DNA of 7,736 nucleotides from CAIJXO01 sp964485905 (GTDB taxonomy: Bacteria > Patescibacteriota > Minisyncoccia > Phycocordibacterales > GWA1-40-21). The position numbers and the translations under genes are program-made. The stretch is from contig CAZAJY010000029.1 of NCBI GenBank assembly GCA_964485905.1, positions 1 through 7,736 of the forward strand, in the 5' to 3' direction. Of the stretch, positions 1-4,828 are shown piece after piece; the first letter of the stretch is position 1, and each line of letters starts with the position of its first letter. The notes beneath the pieces were generated by a model. The model was not told the origin of the DNA. It worked only from the letters and a program-made list of their open reading frames with translations, and did not search any database.

Positions 1-71
1 GGAATCGAACCCACATCCCTTGCGAGACACGATTTTAAGTCGTGCGCGTATACCGATTCCGCCATCCGGGC
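1..71 (-). tRNA. tRNA-Leu(UAA), 3' end cut by window edge
   Basis: Read on the minus strand from 71 this begins GCCCGGATGGCGG and folds as a class II tRNA. The anticodon stem CACGA/TCGTG encloses loop CTTAAAA, giving anticodon UAA (complement of 35-37), which means leucine. A long variable arm (TCTC-GCAA-GGGA) fits tRNA-Leu. The T-arm is present through its loop (GTGGG-TTCGATT), but the last C's of the T-stem, the 3' acceptor strand and the discriminator lie outside the window. About 14 nt should be missing. It lies 53 nt downstream of tRNA-Cys on the same strand, so the two may be co-transcribed. Confidence 0.93.
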
Positions 72-100
72 AAATATTTATTTTTTAAAATTCTACCATT

Positions 101-121
101 TAGTAGCGATAAAAGCTACTA
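101..121 (-). other. Perfect 7-bp hairpin between two tRNA genes
   Basis: TAGTAGC at 101-107 is the exact reverse complement of GCTACTA at 115-121, with a 7-nt A-rich loop. It starts 3 nt beyond the 3' end of tRNA-Cys. No T-run follows directly on either strand, so it is a poor intrinsic terminator. It could mark the 3' trailer of pre-tRNA-Cys or a processing signal between the two tRNAs. A weak -10-like TAGAAT for tRNA-Leu (minus strand, complement of 90-95) lies downstream of it, without a good -35. Confidence 0.4.
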
Positions 122-124
122 TTG

Positions 125-196
125 AGGCCTGGGGCGGAATTGAACCGCCGTATAAAGATTTTGCAGATCTTTGCCTTACCACTTGGCGACCAGGCC
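125..196 (-). tRNA. tRNA-Cys(GCA)
   Basis: On the minus strand the molecule runs from G at 196 to the discriminator U at 125. The acceptor stem GGCCTGG/CCAGGCC is a perfect 7 bp. The anticodon stem AAGAT/ATCTT encloses CTGCAAA, so the anticodon is GCA (complement of 162-164). The T-arm GGCGG-TTCAATT-CCGCC is intact. U73 is the known identity base of tRNA-Cys. The following bases are CAA, not CCA, so CCA must be added by the nucleotidyltransferase. It sits 41 nt downstream of the rbfA stop and may be transcribed with infB-rbfA or from its own weak promoter. Confidence 0.97.
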
Positions 197-207
197 GGAC
201 GATTAAA

Positions 208-236
208 ATACTAACATAAAATTCAAATTTATTAAA
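208..236 (-). promoter_or_regulatory. Possible weak promoter for tRNA-Cys
   Basis: On the minus strand TTTAAT (complement of 231-236) and TAGTAT (complement of 208-213) are 17 nt apart, and tRNA-Cys begins 11 nt after the -10 box. In AT-rich DNA such matches arise easily. Read-through from rbfA is an equally good explanation. Confidence 0.25.
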
Positions 237-237
237 G

Positions 238-564
238 TTAATTTAATATTATCTCATCAATCCTTTGGCGGTGTTTTTCCCCACGATCAATATCAAAATG
301 AAAGAAAGGCATACGACCAGTCTTTATTTTTTTATTCATATATTCGCGAAATTCGCCTAATTGTCTTCTAGCAAATTCAAGGGCCACGTCTTGTTTTTCT
401 TCTGGTAAGACAGTAAATAATACAGTCGCTTCTTTTGCTTCATGAGATAATTGTACATCAGTAACAGTTATTAATGATTGTCCACTAGATTCACGTTGCA
501 AAAATTCAGCTGCCCATTTATGGATTTGATCTTTTAATTTTTCGTCTTTGAAGGTCACAGCCAT
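238..564 (-). CDS. rbfA: Ribosome-binding factor A (RbfA)
   Basis: RbfA is a small KH-fold protein that binds the immature 30S subunit near the 16S rRNA 5' helix and assists late maturation. The 108-residue product matches the family in length and layout. The N-terminal helix DEKLKDQIHKWAAEFL is followed by the strand pair ITVTDVQLS and ATVLFTVL (about 32-53), then a long helix and the basic KKIKTGRMPFFHFDIDRG stretch (about 78-95), typical of the RbfA C-terminal strand. The ATG lies one nucleotide after the infB stop codon, with no Shine-Dalgarno visible because the upstream bases are A/T-rich infB codons. Translation is therefore probably coupled to infB. The infB-rbfA order is widely conserved in bacteria and supports the call. 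Confidence 0.95.
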   Translation of the reverse strand: MAVTFKDEKLKDQIHKWAAEFLQRESSGQSLITVTDVQLSHEAKEATVLFTVLPEEKQDVALEFARRQLGEFREYMNKKIKTGRMPFFHFDIDRGEKHRQRIDEIILN

Positions 565-565
565 A

Positions 566-2056
566 TTATTTTTGAATTATTTTAAATGCTTCGATTTTGT
601 CTCCTGGTGCTGGTGTAATCACCGATTGTAATTGGCAACCAAATTCTACACCCGAACGAACTTCACTAGTTTTTTCTTTTTGTTGTTGTAATTCCTTAAT
701 TTTACCACGGCCGATTTCATTTTCTTGTCTCATAATTTTAACTTCATCACCAACCTTTATTTCACCTTCTTCCACCCGAGCACCAATAACATTTTTATCT
801 TTTGTTGCGCTAAAAAATTTTAAAATTTTGGCTCGGCCGGTCATTTCTTCCACCTCTATTTTAGGAGTTTTATTTTCAGCCATTTCTGCTAGCCATTCAG
901 TTAATTTATAAATAATATCAAAGTTTTTAACTTGAATATTGGATTTTTCAGCCGAGGCGAGGGCTTGGGAATCAATTTTTACGTTGAAGCCTAAGACCAA
1001 GGAATCAGCTTTTCCCGCGAGCATATTAATATCATTTTCGGTAATATCACCAACACCAAAATGAACAACTTTTACTTTCATACGATCACTTTTAATTTTT
1101 TCCAACTCATGTTCAATGCCCTCAATAGAACCAGTGACGTCGGCCTTAATAATAACATTAATAATACCAGTATTTTCTTCTTCCTCAATAGTCTCACATT
1201 TTCTTATAATTGGTTCATTATAATCAGAAGCATATTTTAAGGCACTTTCTTTATCAGCAAAAGTGAAAAACTTATTACCAACTTTAGGTAAACTATCAAA
1301 GCCGATAATTCTAATAGGGGAAGAAAAGGTCGCCTCAGTAATTTTTTCTCCTAAGAAATCTTCCATGATTCTTGTCGGCGCAAGAGTCTTTCCACAAGCA
1401 ATAAACATACCACTTTTTATTGTGCCATCTTTAATAATCATTGTAGCTGATATACCTTTTTTCTTATCTAAATTAGCCTCAACAATTACGCCTTCGGCAT
1501 TTTTATTCTTATTACCATTAAGCTCAGACATTTCAGCTACCAGCAACATTAAATCTAAAAGCTCATTTACTCCTTGACCAGTTTTGGCCGAAATTGGCAT
1601 AAAAGGAACTTCACCACCATAATTTTCTAAATAGATTTCATTTTCTGCTAAATTAATTTTAGTTCTTTCAATATCAGCTCCTGGTTTATCAATTTTATTT
1701 ATCGCTACAATCATTGGAGTCTGGCTTTCTTGTATGCAGTGTAATGCTTCAATGGTTTGTTTTTTCACGCCATCTTCAGCTGATACAACCAAGACGGCGA
1801 TATCGGCAACACTGGCTCCACGTTGACGAATTTTAGCAAAGCTTTCGTGCCCAGGAGTATCTAGAAAGGTAATTTTCTTATTATTATGAATAACCTCATA
1901 GGCAGATACTTTTTGTGTAATACCGCCAGCTTCTTTGTCTACAATATTAGTTTTACGAATATAGTCTAGGAGGGTACTTTTTCCATGATCAATATGCCCC
2001 ATTATACAAATTACAGGGGGACGCTCTATTTGCTTTTGTGCGTTTTCTTTGACCAT
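566..2056 (-). CDS. infB: Translation initiation factor IF-2 (short form)
   Basis: IF-2 is the GTPase that brings fMet-tRNA to the 30S P site and promotes 70S joining. The 496-residue product has the full GTPase core: G1 GHIDHGKS (20-27), a switch I region around AGGITQKVS (43-51), G3 DTPGHE (66-71), G4 NKID (120-123) and G5 SAK (156-158). Domain II, the IF-2 domain III region (about 298-395) and the C-terminal fMet-tRNA-binding beta-barrel, ending in PGDKIEA, follow. E. coli IF-2 is 890 residues. Here only about 13 residues precede the GTPase domain, so the usual long N-terminal region is absent, as is common in reduced CPR genomes. Switch I differs slightly from the usual GGITQHIGA. No Shine-Dalgarno is visible before the ATG at 2056. 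The gene lies 59 nt downstream of the DUF4446 gene and directly upstream of rbfA. Confidence 0.97.
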   Translation of the reverse strand: MVKENAQKQIERPPVICIMGHIDHGKSTLLDYIRKTNIVDKEAGGITQKVSAYEVIHNNKKITFLDTPGHESFAKIRQRGASVADIAVLVVSAEDGVKKQTIEALHCIQESQTPMIVAINKIDKPGADIERTKINLAENEIYLENYGGEVPFMPISAKTGQGVNELLDLMLLVAEMSELNGNKNKNAEGVIVEANLDKKKGISATMIIKDGTIKSGMFIACGKTLAPTRIMEDFLGEKITEATFSSPIRIIGFDSLPKVGNKFFTFADKESALKYASDYNEPIIRKCETIEEEENTGIINVIIKADVTGSIEGIEHELEKIKSDRMKVKVVHFGVGDITENDINMLAGKADSLVLGFNVKIDSQALASAEKSNIQVKNFDIIYKLTEWLAEMAENKTPKIEVEEMTGRAKILKFFSATKDKNVIGARVEEGEIKVGDEVKIMRQENEIGRGKIKELQQQKEKTSEVRSGVEFGCQLQSVITPAPGDKIEAFKIIQK

Positions 2057-2115
2057 ATTGTTTTGTAAAAATGAAATTTAAACGAAAAACGTTCATGATT
2101 TTATTTACCCCGAAT

Positions 2116-2589
2116 TTAATTGAGGGGCTTTTTTATGGAATCTTTTGCTTTTGTCATTGCCTCTCTCTCTTCAGGGGTCAATTCATATTCAGAGATTAAA
2201 TTTTTAACCGGTTTAGAAAAAATACTTATATGATCACGCGAATACATACTAGAAATAATTACTCCGTCTTTTTCTTCATTTAAGAAAGCGGTGGCAAAGC
2301 TTTGATTTCCTCCCGAACCGTCTCCTTTGAAAGGATTAAATCGGACAGTACCAACACCAGAGACAGTTTTCTTTAGACGATTATCGTGGTCTTTAAAAGT
2401 TTCTTCAGTATTAGTTTGGAATTTTTTAAGCTCAGCTATTTCTTTGGTGATAAAAGACATCGCATCATCAAGGTTTTTAGTTTTACCAGCAAGGAGTTTT
2501 CCAAGCTTATTTTGTAACCAAATAACCCAAATAAATAGAATGATTATAACAATAGCCAGGGCTACTAATGTATATATTTCAAGATTCAT
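2116..2589 (-). CDS. DUF4446 family membrane-anchored protein
   Basis: I recognise this as a DUF4446 protein, a family of unknown function. With the start at 2589 it has 157 residues. A hydrophobic helix (about 5-25, VALAIVIIILFIWVIW) anchors it, probably with the C-terminal part in the cytoplasm. A charged coiled-coil-like segment (about 36-75) follows, then the conserved core from GVGTVRFNPF (about 78) through FLNEEKDGVIISSMYSRD to KPVKN and a terminal TPEEREAM helix. An ATG further upstream at 2628 would add 13 residues, but the 2589 start is preferred. A good promoter ends only 10 nt upstream of it, lies inside the longer reading, and the added residues do not resemble the family. Transcription should start about 4 nt before this ATG, making the mRNA almost leaderless. 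It may lead the infB-rbfA transcript. Confidence 0.85.
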   Translation of the reverse strand: MNLEIYTLVALAIVIIILFIWVIWLQNKLGKLLAGKTKNLDDAMSFITKEIAELKKFQTNTEETFKDHDNRLKKTVSGVGTVRFNPFKGDGSGGNQSFATAFLNEEKDGVIISSMYSRDHISIFSKPVKNLISEYELTPEEREAMTKAKDSIKKPLN

Positions 2590-2599
2590 ATAGTTAAGG

Positions 2600-2628
2600 A
2601 TTATACCGCAAAACTCTGTCATTTGCAA
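2600..2628 (-). promoter_or_regulatory. Promoter of the DUF4446 gene
   Basis: On the minus strand TTGCAA (complement of 2623-2628) and a perfect TATAAT (complement of 2600-2605) are separated by 17 nt. The ATG follows 10 nt after the -10 box, predicting a leader of only about 4 nt. The -35 hexamer is palindromic and is also the best -35 candidate for the divergent gene. Confidence 0.7.
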
Positions 2629-2650
2629 AGTTTAGAACTTTTGCTACTAT
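2623..2650 (+). promoter_or_regulatory. Promoter of the cysteine desulfurase gene
   Basis: TTGCAA (2623-2628) and TACTAT (2645-2650) are 16 nt apart. The ATG at 2657 comes 6 nt after the -10 box, exactly where transcription would begin, so the mRNA should be leaderless. There is no Shine-Dalgarno before this ATG, in agreement with leaderless initiation. Confidence 0.6.
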
Positions 2651-2656
2651 GCCAGT

Positions 2657-3892
2657 ATGAAAGAGATGATTTATTTGGACAATACAGCGACGACCCCGGT
2701 CAAGCCAGAGGTGGTTTTGGCGATGAAGCCGTTTTGGAATAAAAATTTTGGTAATCCTGGGTCCATTACTAAACTAGGAGTTAAAGCTAAATTGGCTGTA
2801 GAAAACTCTAGAAAAATAATCGCGGAATATTTAAAAGTCAGACCACAAGAAATAATTTTTACATCAGGTGGTACTGAGTCAAATAATTTGGCGATTTTCG
2901 GTTTAGTAAATAATTTGGAAAGAAAAGGAAAAAAACTTTTTGATTTACATTTTATTACAACTAATATTGAACATAGTTCGGTTAGTGAATGTTTCAAGGA
3001 ACTAGAGAGAAGGGGAGCTAAAATTGATTATTTAAAAGTAAATGAAAAAGGATTAGTAGAACCAAAAGATTTAAGAAAATTAATTAAAAAAAATACTGTT
3101 CTCGTATCGGTTGGTTACGCCAATAATGAAATCGGAATAATTCAGCCAATAAAGGAAATTGCTAAGGAGATTCGCCATGCTAGGAAATGTTATCAAGGTA
3201 AAACCTTGAATCGGGAAAAAGGTTTCACCTTGGTATCTAATATTTCCCCCCTTTTTCATACCGATGCCAGTCAGGCAGGCTTATATTGTAATCTGAATAT
3301 TAATGAGCTAGGGGTAGATATGATGACTCTAGATGCTCAGAAAATTTATGGACCTAAAGGCATTGGAATTTTATTTAAAAAAGCTAATATAAAAATTTCA
3401 CCGATTATTTTGGGCGGAGGACAGGAGAATGGTTTGCGGTCCGGAACAGAGAACGTGCCGTTGATTGTCGGGATGAGTCGAGCTTTAGGATTAGCCAGAA
3501 ATAAATATGAAGAAAAAAGTAAAAATATAAAAATAATTAGAGATTACTTTTGGCAAAAAATTCAAAAAGAAATTCCTGAAGCCATTTTGAATGGTGATTT
3601 AGAAAATCGTTTGCCAAATAATTTAAACATTTCCATCCCAGGAATTGATTCAGGATTTATGGTTTTGTGTTTAGATGAAGCGGGTATTGTTTGCTCTACT
3701 CGTAGTGCTTGCTCTCATGACGAAGATGGTTCTTTTGTCGTCCGAGCTCTCGGACAAGGATCGTCCTTGTCAGAAATTTTAGCAAAGTCCACTCTCCGTT
3801 TTTCACTTGGTGAAGACATTACTAAAAAAGAGATTGATTATGTAGTGGTGACTCTAAAAGACCTTATTTCTAGGTCTAAAATTAGATTCTAA
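2657..3892 (+). CDS. iscS: Cysteine desulfurase, IscS/NifS family (PLP-dependent)
   Basis: The family removes sulfur from cysteine, giving alanine and an enzyme persulfide that feeds Fe-S clusters and tRNA thiolation. The 411-residue product begins with the typical YLDNTATTP. It has the GGTESNN phosphate loop (71-77), NIEHSSV with the ring-stacking His106, NNEIG (156-160), HTDASQ (201-206), Schiff-base Lys229 in QKIYGPKG, the RSGTEN segment (261-266) and catalytic Cys352 in STRSACS. Two oddities appear. The residues before the lysine are D-A-Q where IscS has S-G-H, and about 21 extra residues lie between NNEIG and HTDASQ compared with E. coli IscS, coinciding with a DNA palindrome. The reading frame is otherwise intact. 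The first ATG is used because it sits at the predicted transcription start; Met4 is an alternative. No IscU or other Fe-S assembly gene is adjacent, so the sulfur acceptor cannot be read from context. Confidence 0.92.
   Translation: MKEMIYLDNTATTPVKPEVVLAMKPFWNKNFGNPGSITKLGVKAKLAVENSRKIIAEYLKVRPQEIIFTSGGTESNNLAIFGLVNNLERKGKKLFDLHFITTNIEHSSVSECFKELERRGAKIDYLKVNEKGLVEPKDLRKLIKKNTVLVSVGYANNEIGIIQPIKEIAKEIRHARKCYQGKTLNREKGFTLVSNISPLFHTDASQAGLYCNLNINELGVDMMTLDAQKIYGPKGIGILFKKANIKISPIILGGGQENGLRSGTENVPLIVGMSRALGLARNKYEEKSKNIKIIRDYFWQKIQKEIPEAILNGDLENRLPNNLNISIPGIDSGFMVLCLDEAGIVCSTRSACSHDEDGSFVVRALGQGSSLSEILAKSTLRFSLGEDITKKEIDYVVVTLKDLISRSKIRF
3191..3235. repeat. In-frame palindromic element inside the cysteine desulfurase gene
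   Basis: Positions 3191-3207 pair with 3219-3235 over 17 positions (15 Watson-Crick, one G-T, one mismatch) around an 11-nt loop. Each arm is itself a small hairpin: CAAGGT-AAA-ACCTTG at 3194-3208 and AAGGT-TTC-ACCTT at 3219-3231. The arm starts exactly on a codon boundary and encodes residues 179-194 (YQGKTLN through FTLVS). The segment falls where E. coli IscS has no counterpart, so it looks like an inserted palindromic repeat kept in frame. Confidence 0.65.
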
Positions 3893-3911
3893 ACCAGATA
3901 CCCAAAAATGC

Positions 3912-3940
3912 TTGACAAAAAAGGTGATAGGTGCTATGCT
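3912..3940 (+). promoter_or_regulatory. Strong sigma-70-type promoter with extended -10
   Basis: A perfect TTGACA (3912-3917) and TATGCT (3935-3940) are separated by 17 nt. TG at 3932-3933 places an extended -10 (TGcTATGCT) before it. The predicted start is near 3947. This is the only perfect consensus -35 box I found in the window, and it lies 19 nt past the desulfurase stop codon. Confidence 0.8.
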
Positions 3941-3946
3941 TATTAA

Positions 3947-4010
3947 TAGGTAATCAGTTTCGAAACAGTTCATCAACCGCAGAGAAATCTGCAGATAAGG
4001 AGAAAAGACC
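3947..4010 (+). promoter_or_regulatory. Structured 5' leader with strong Shine-Dalgarno
   Basis: About 64 nt separate the predicted transcription start from the ATG. The leader holds a perfect palindrome GTTTCGAAAC (3957-3966) and a 5-bp hairpin with a GAAA tetraloop, GCAGA-GAAA-TCTGC (3979-3992). A Shine-Dalgarno AAGGAG (3997-4002) follows, 8 nt before the ATG. No known riboswitch is recognised. The arrangement contrasts with the leaderless or SD-free neighbours and fixes the start of the following gene. Confidence 0.6.
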
Positions 4011-4337
4011 ATGAAAACCCTGTATCAAAAAGGTGATGTTCACGTCCAGCTGGATGAAGCAACCGGGCAAGTTTCAATCATGCAAGGGATGCTTCTGGCT
4101 AAGACGTGCAAGGAAGGAATCACTCTTCAGAATGGTGCAGTCGATGAATCCGCAATTCTCGGTCAGCACGACGGAGAGGATGGGTTCAGGGTCTCGATGC
4201 ACAATGGTTCGTGGGATTGGGTTCCCGCCGAGGTTGTGCCGAGCCGAAGAATTATTTGTACCAGCACACTGAGTGATGCCTGGGAGAGGCCATCATCGAG
4301 GTTAAAGATGCCTCCCGGAAGGATGACATGGTGTTGA
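4011..4337 (+). CDS. Unrecognised 108-residue protein in a GC-rich orphan unit
   Basis: I do not recognise this protein. It is predicted to be soluble, with no signal peptide or membrane helix. Alternating polar and hydrophobic residues (DVHVQLDEATGQVSI, then DGFRVSMHNGSWDWV) suggest short beta strands, so a small beta-rich domain is possible. The last 20 or so residues (from about SDAWER) are rich in Arg, Pro and Ser and less domain-like. The start is well supported by AAGGAG 8 nt upstream, and the TGA at 4335-4337 stands just before a strong terminator. By hand count 156 of 300 bases (4021-4320) are G or C, against 12-16 of 60 in sampled stretches of the desulfurase gene. Codons such as CTG, GTC and CTC are used where neighbours use TTA and GTT. 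This implies recent acquisition or unusual selection. Existence as a gene is likely; function is unknown. Confidence 0.7.
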   Translation: MKTLYQKGDVHVQLDEATGQVSIMQGMLLAKTCKEGITLQNGAVDESAILGQHDGEDGFRVSMHNGSWDWVPAEVVPSRRIICTSTLSDAWERPSSRLKMPPGRMTWC

Positions 4338-4341
4338 AAAC

Positions 4342-4398
4342 AAGTCCACTTCGTGGGCGGGAAAAAGTTTCCGCTTCCGAGAGTGGGCTTTTTCTTTT
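4342..4398 (+). terminator. Strong bipartite intrinsic terminator
   Basis: A 10-bp outer stem pairs 4342-4351 with 4381-4390 (eight Watson-Crick, two G-T). Inside it GCGGGAAA (4357-4364) pairs with TTTCCGC (4368-4374) with one bulged G. The 3' arm runs into TTTTTCTTTT (4389-4398). It begins 4 nt after the stop codon of the orphan gene and closes that transcription unit. Confidence 0.85.
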
Positions 4399-4417
4399 GA
4401 TTAATATTTAAATTTCC

Positions 4418-4445
4418 TTGCAAATTATAACTGAAATTATATAAT
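4418..4445 (+). promoter_or_regulatory. Promoter of the GIY-YIG gene
   Basis: TTGCAA (4418-4423) and a perfect TATAAT (4440-4445) are 16 nt apart, and the ATG follows 10 nt after the -10 box. The predicted leader is about 4 nt and has no Shine-Dalgarno. The same -35 hexamer and the same 10-nt spacing occur at the DUF4446 gene. Confidence 0.65.
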
Positions 4446-4455
4446 TAGAAATGTA

Positions 4456-4734
4456 ATGTTTTACACTTATGTATTAAAAAGTCTAAAGAACCAAAATTTA
4501 TATACTGGGTATACAAATGATTTAAGAAAAAGGATTAAGGAACACAATGATGGTCTATCAGGATTTACTAAGAAATATTTACCATATGAGTTAATATATT
4601 ATGAATCATGTTTAGATGAAGGGGACGCTAAGGCAAGGGAAAAACAATTAAAATCAGGTTACGGAAAGAGATATTTAAAATCAAGGTTAAAAAGATTTTT
4701 AAAGAGAGAATTTAAGGAGATGGATCCCGTTTAA
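4456..4734 (+). CDS. GIY-YIG nuclease domain protein (YhbQ/UPF0213-like)
   Basis: The 92 residues consist of a single GIY-YIG domain, as in small YhbQ-type proteins. The first strand YTYVLKS (3-9) takes the GIY place and LYTGYTNDLRKRIKEH (15-30) the YIG place. Arg26 is the likely catalytic arginine and His30 is conserved in the family. Glu62 in AREKQLK is the expected metal ligand. The C-terminus is strongly basic (KRYLKSRLKRFLKREFK), suiting DNA contact. These stand-alone proteins are very common in CPR genomes and their cellular role is not settled; DNA repair or nucleic-acid cleavage are the usual suggestions. No adjacent DNA-binding or homing partner domain is visible. The start is the ATG 10 nt after a TATAAT box. 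Its last codons form the left arm of an inverted repeat. Confidence 0.9.
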   Translation: MFYTYVLKSLKNQNLYTGYTNDLRKRIKEHNDGLSGFTKKYLPYELIYYESCLDEGDAKAREKQLKSGYGKRYLKSRLKRFLKREFKEMDPV

Positions 4735-4828
4735 TGTTCTAGGGGGGATATTACGGCAAACACCTTGAGTTTATTGAGTAATGTGATAGAATTAATTAAT
4801 CGTTTATTATTAAAACATCAAACGGGAT
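4724..4828. repeat. 18-bp imperfect inverted repeat at the 3' side of the GIY-YIG gene
   Basis: Positions 4724-4741 (ATCCCGTTTAATGTTCTA) match the reverse complement of 4811-4828 at 16 of 18 positions, with 69 nt between the arms. The left arm contains the GIY-YIG stop codon. The right arm ends in the first two bases of the ATG at 4827. The same left arm can instead form a short local stem, ATCCC (4724-4728) with GGGAT (4745-4749). No T-run follows, so it is not a terminator. It may be the trace of a small palindromic or transposable unit. Confidence 0.6.
4765..4792 (+). promoter_or_regulatory. Promoter of the trypsin-like gene and clpB
   Basis: TTGAGT (4765-4770) and TAGAAT (4787-4792) are 16 nt apart, with TG at 4784-4785 forming an extended -10. 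Transcription should begin near 4799, giving a leader of about 28-34 nt. It lies inside the inverted repeat. No CIRCE-type heat-shock operator is visible near it. Confidence 0.5.

Noticed and set aside
597..1577. Plus-strand open frames of about 104 residues over infB (597-911 and 1263-1577), and similar frames over DUF4446, the desulfurase and clpB.
   Set aside because: They are antisense shadows of clear protein families, with no start signals and hydrophobic, Ser-rich translations typical of reverse-strand reading.
2081..2093. Small palindrome AACG-AAAAA-CGTT upstream of infB.
   Set aside because: Only 4 bp of stem in A/T-rich DNA; no promoter or operator context supports it.
2108..2134. 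CCCC...GGGG stem followed by a T-run on the plus strand, like a terminator.
   Set aside because: The stem is only about 4 bp with a 12-nt loop, the T-run points away from the minus-strand genes, and no plus-strand gene precedes it. In the minus direction the stem is followed by TAAATAAAATC, not a U-tract.
4277..4411. Open reading in the -1 frame over the end of the orphan gene, with coding-like residues (LGEAIIEVKDASRKDDMVLK), suggesting a frameshift near 4280.
   Set aside because: The TGA at 4335-4337 in the original frame stands 4 nt before the terminator, whereas the alternative frame would run through the whole terminator to 4411. No slippery heptamer is visible. A one-base sequencing deletion at the CC of 4279-4280 cannot be excluded; raw reads or homologues would decide.
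4033..4423. Other-frame readings across the orphan gene (4033-4272 plus; 4163-4423 minus).
   Set aside because: Neither has a ribosome site; the minus-strand one would traverse the terminator in reverse. The 4011 frame has the promoter, SD and stop placement.
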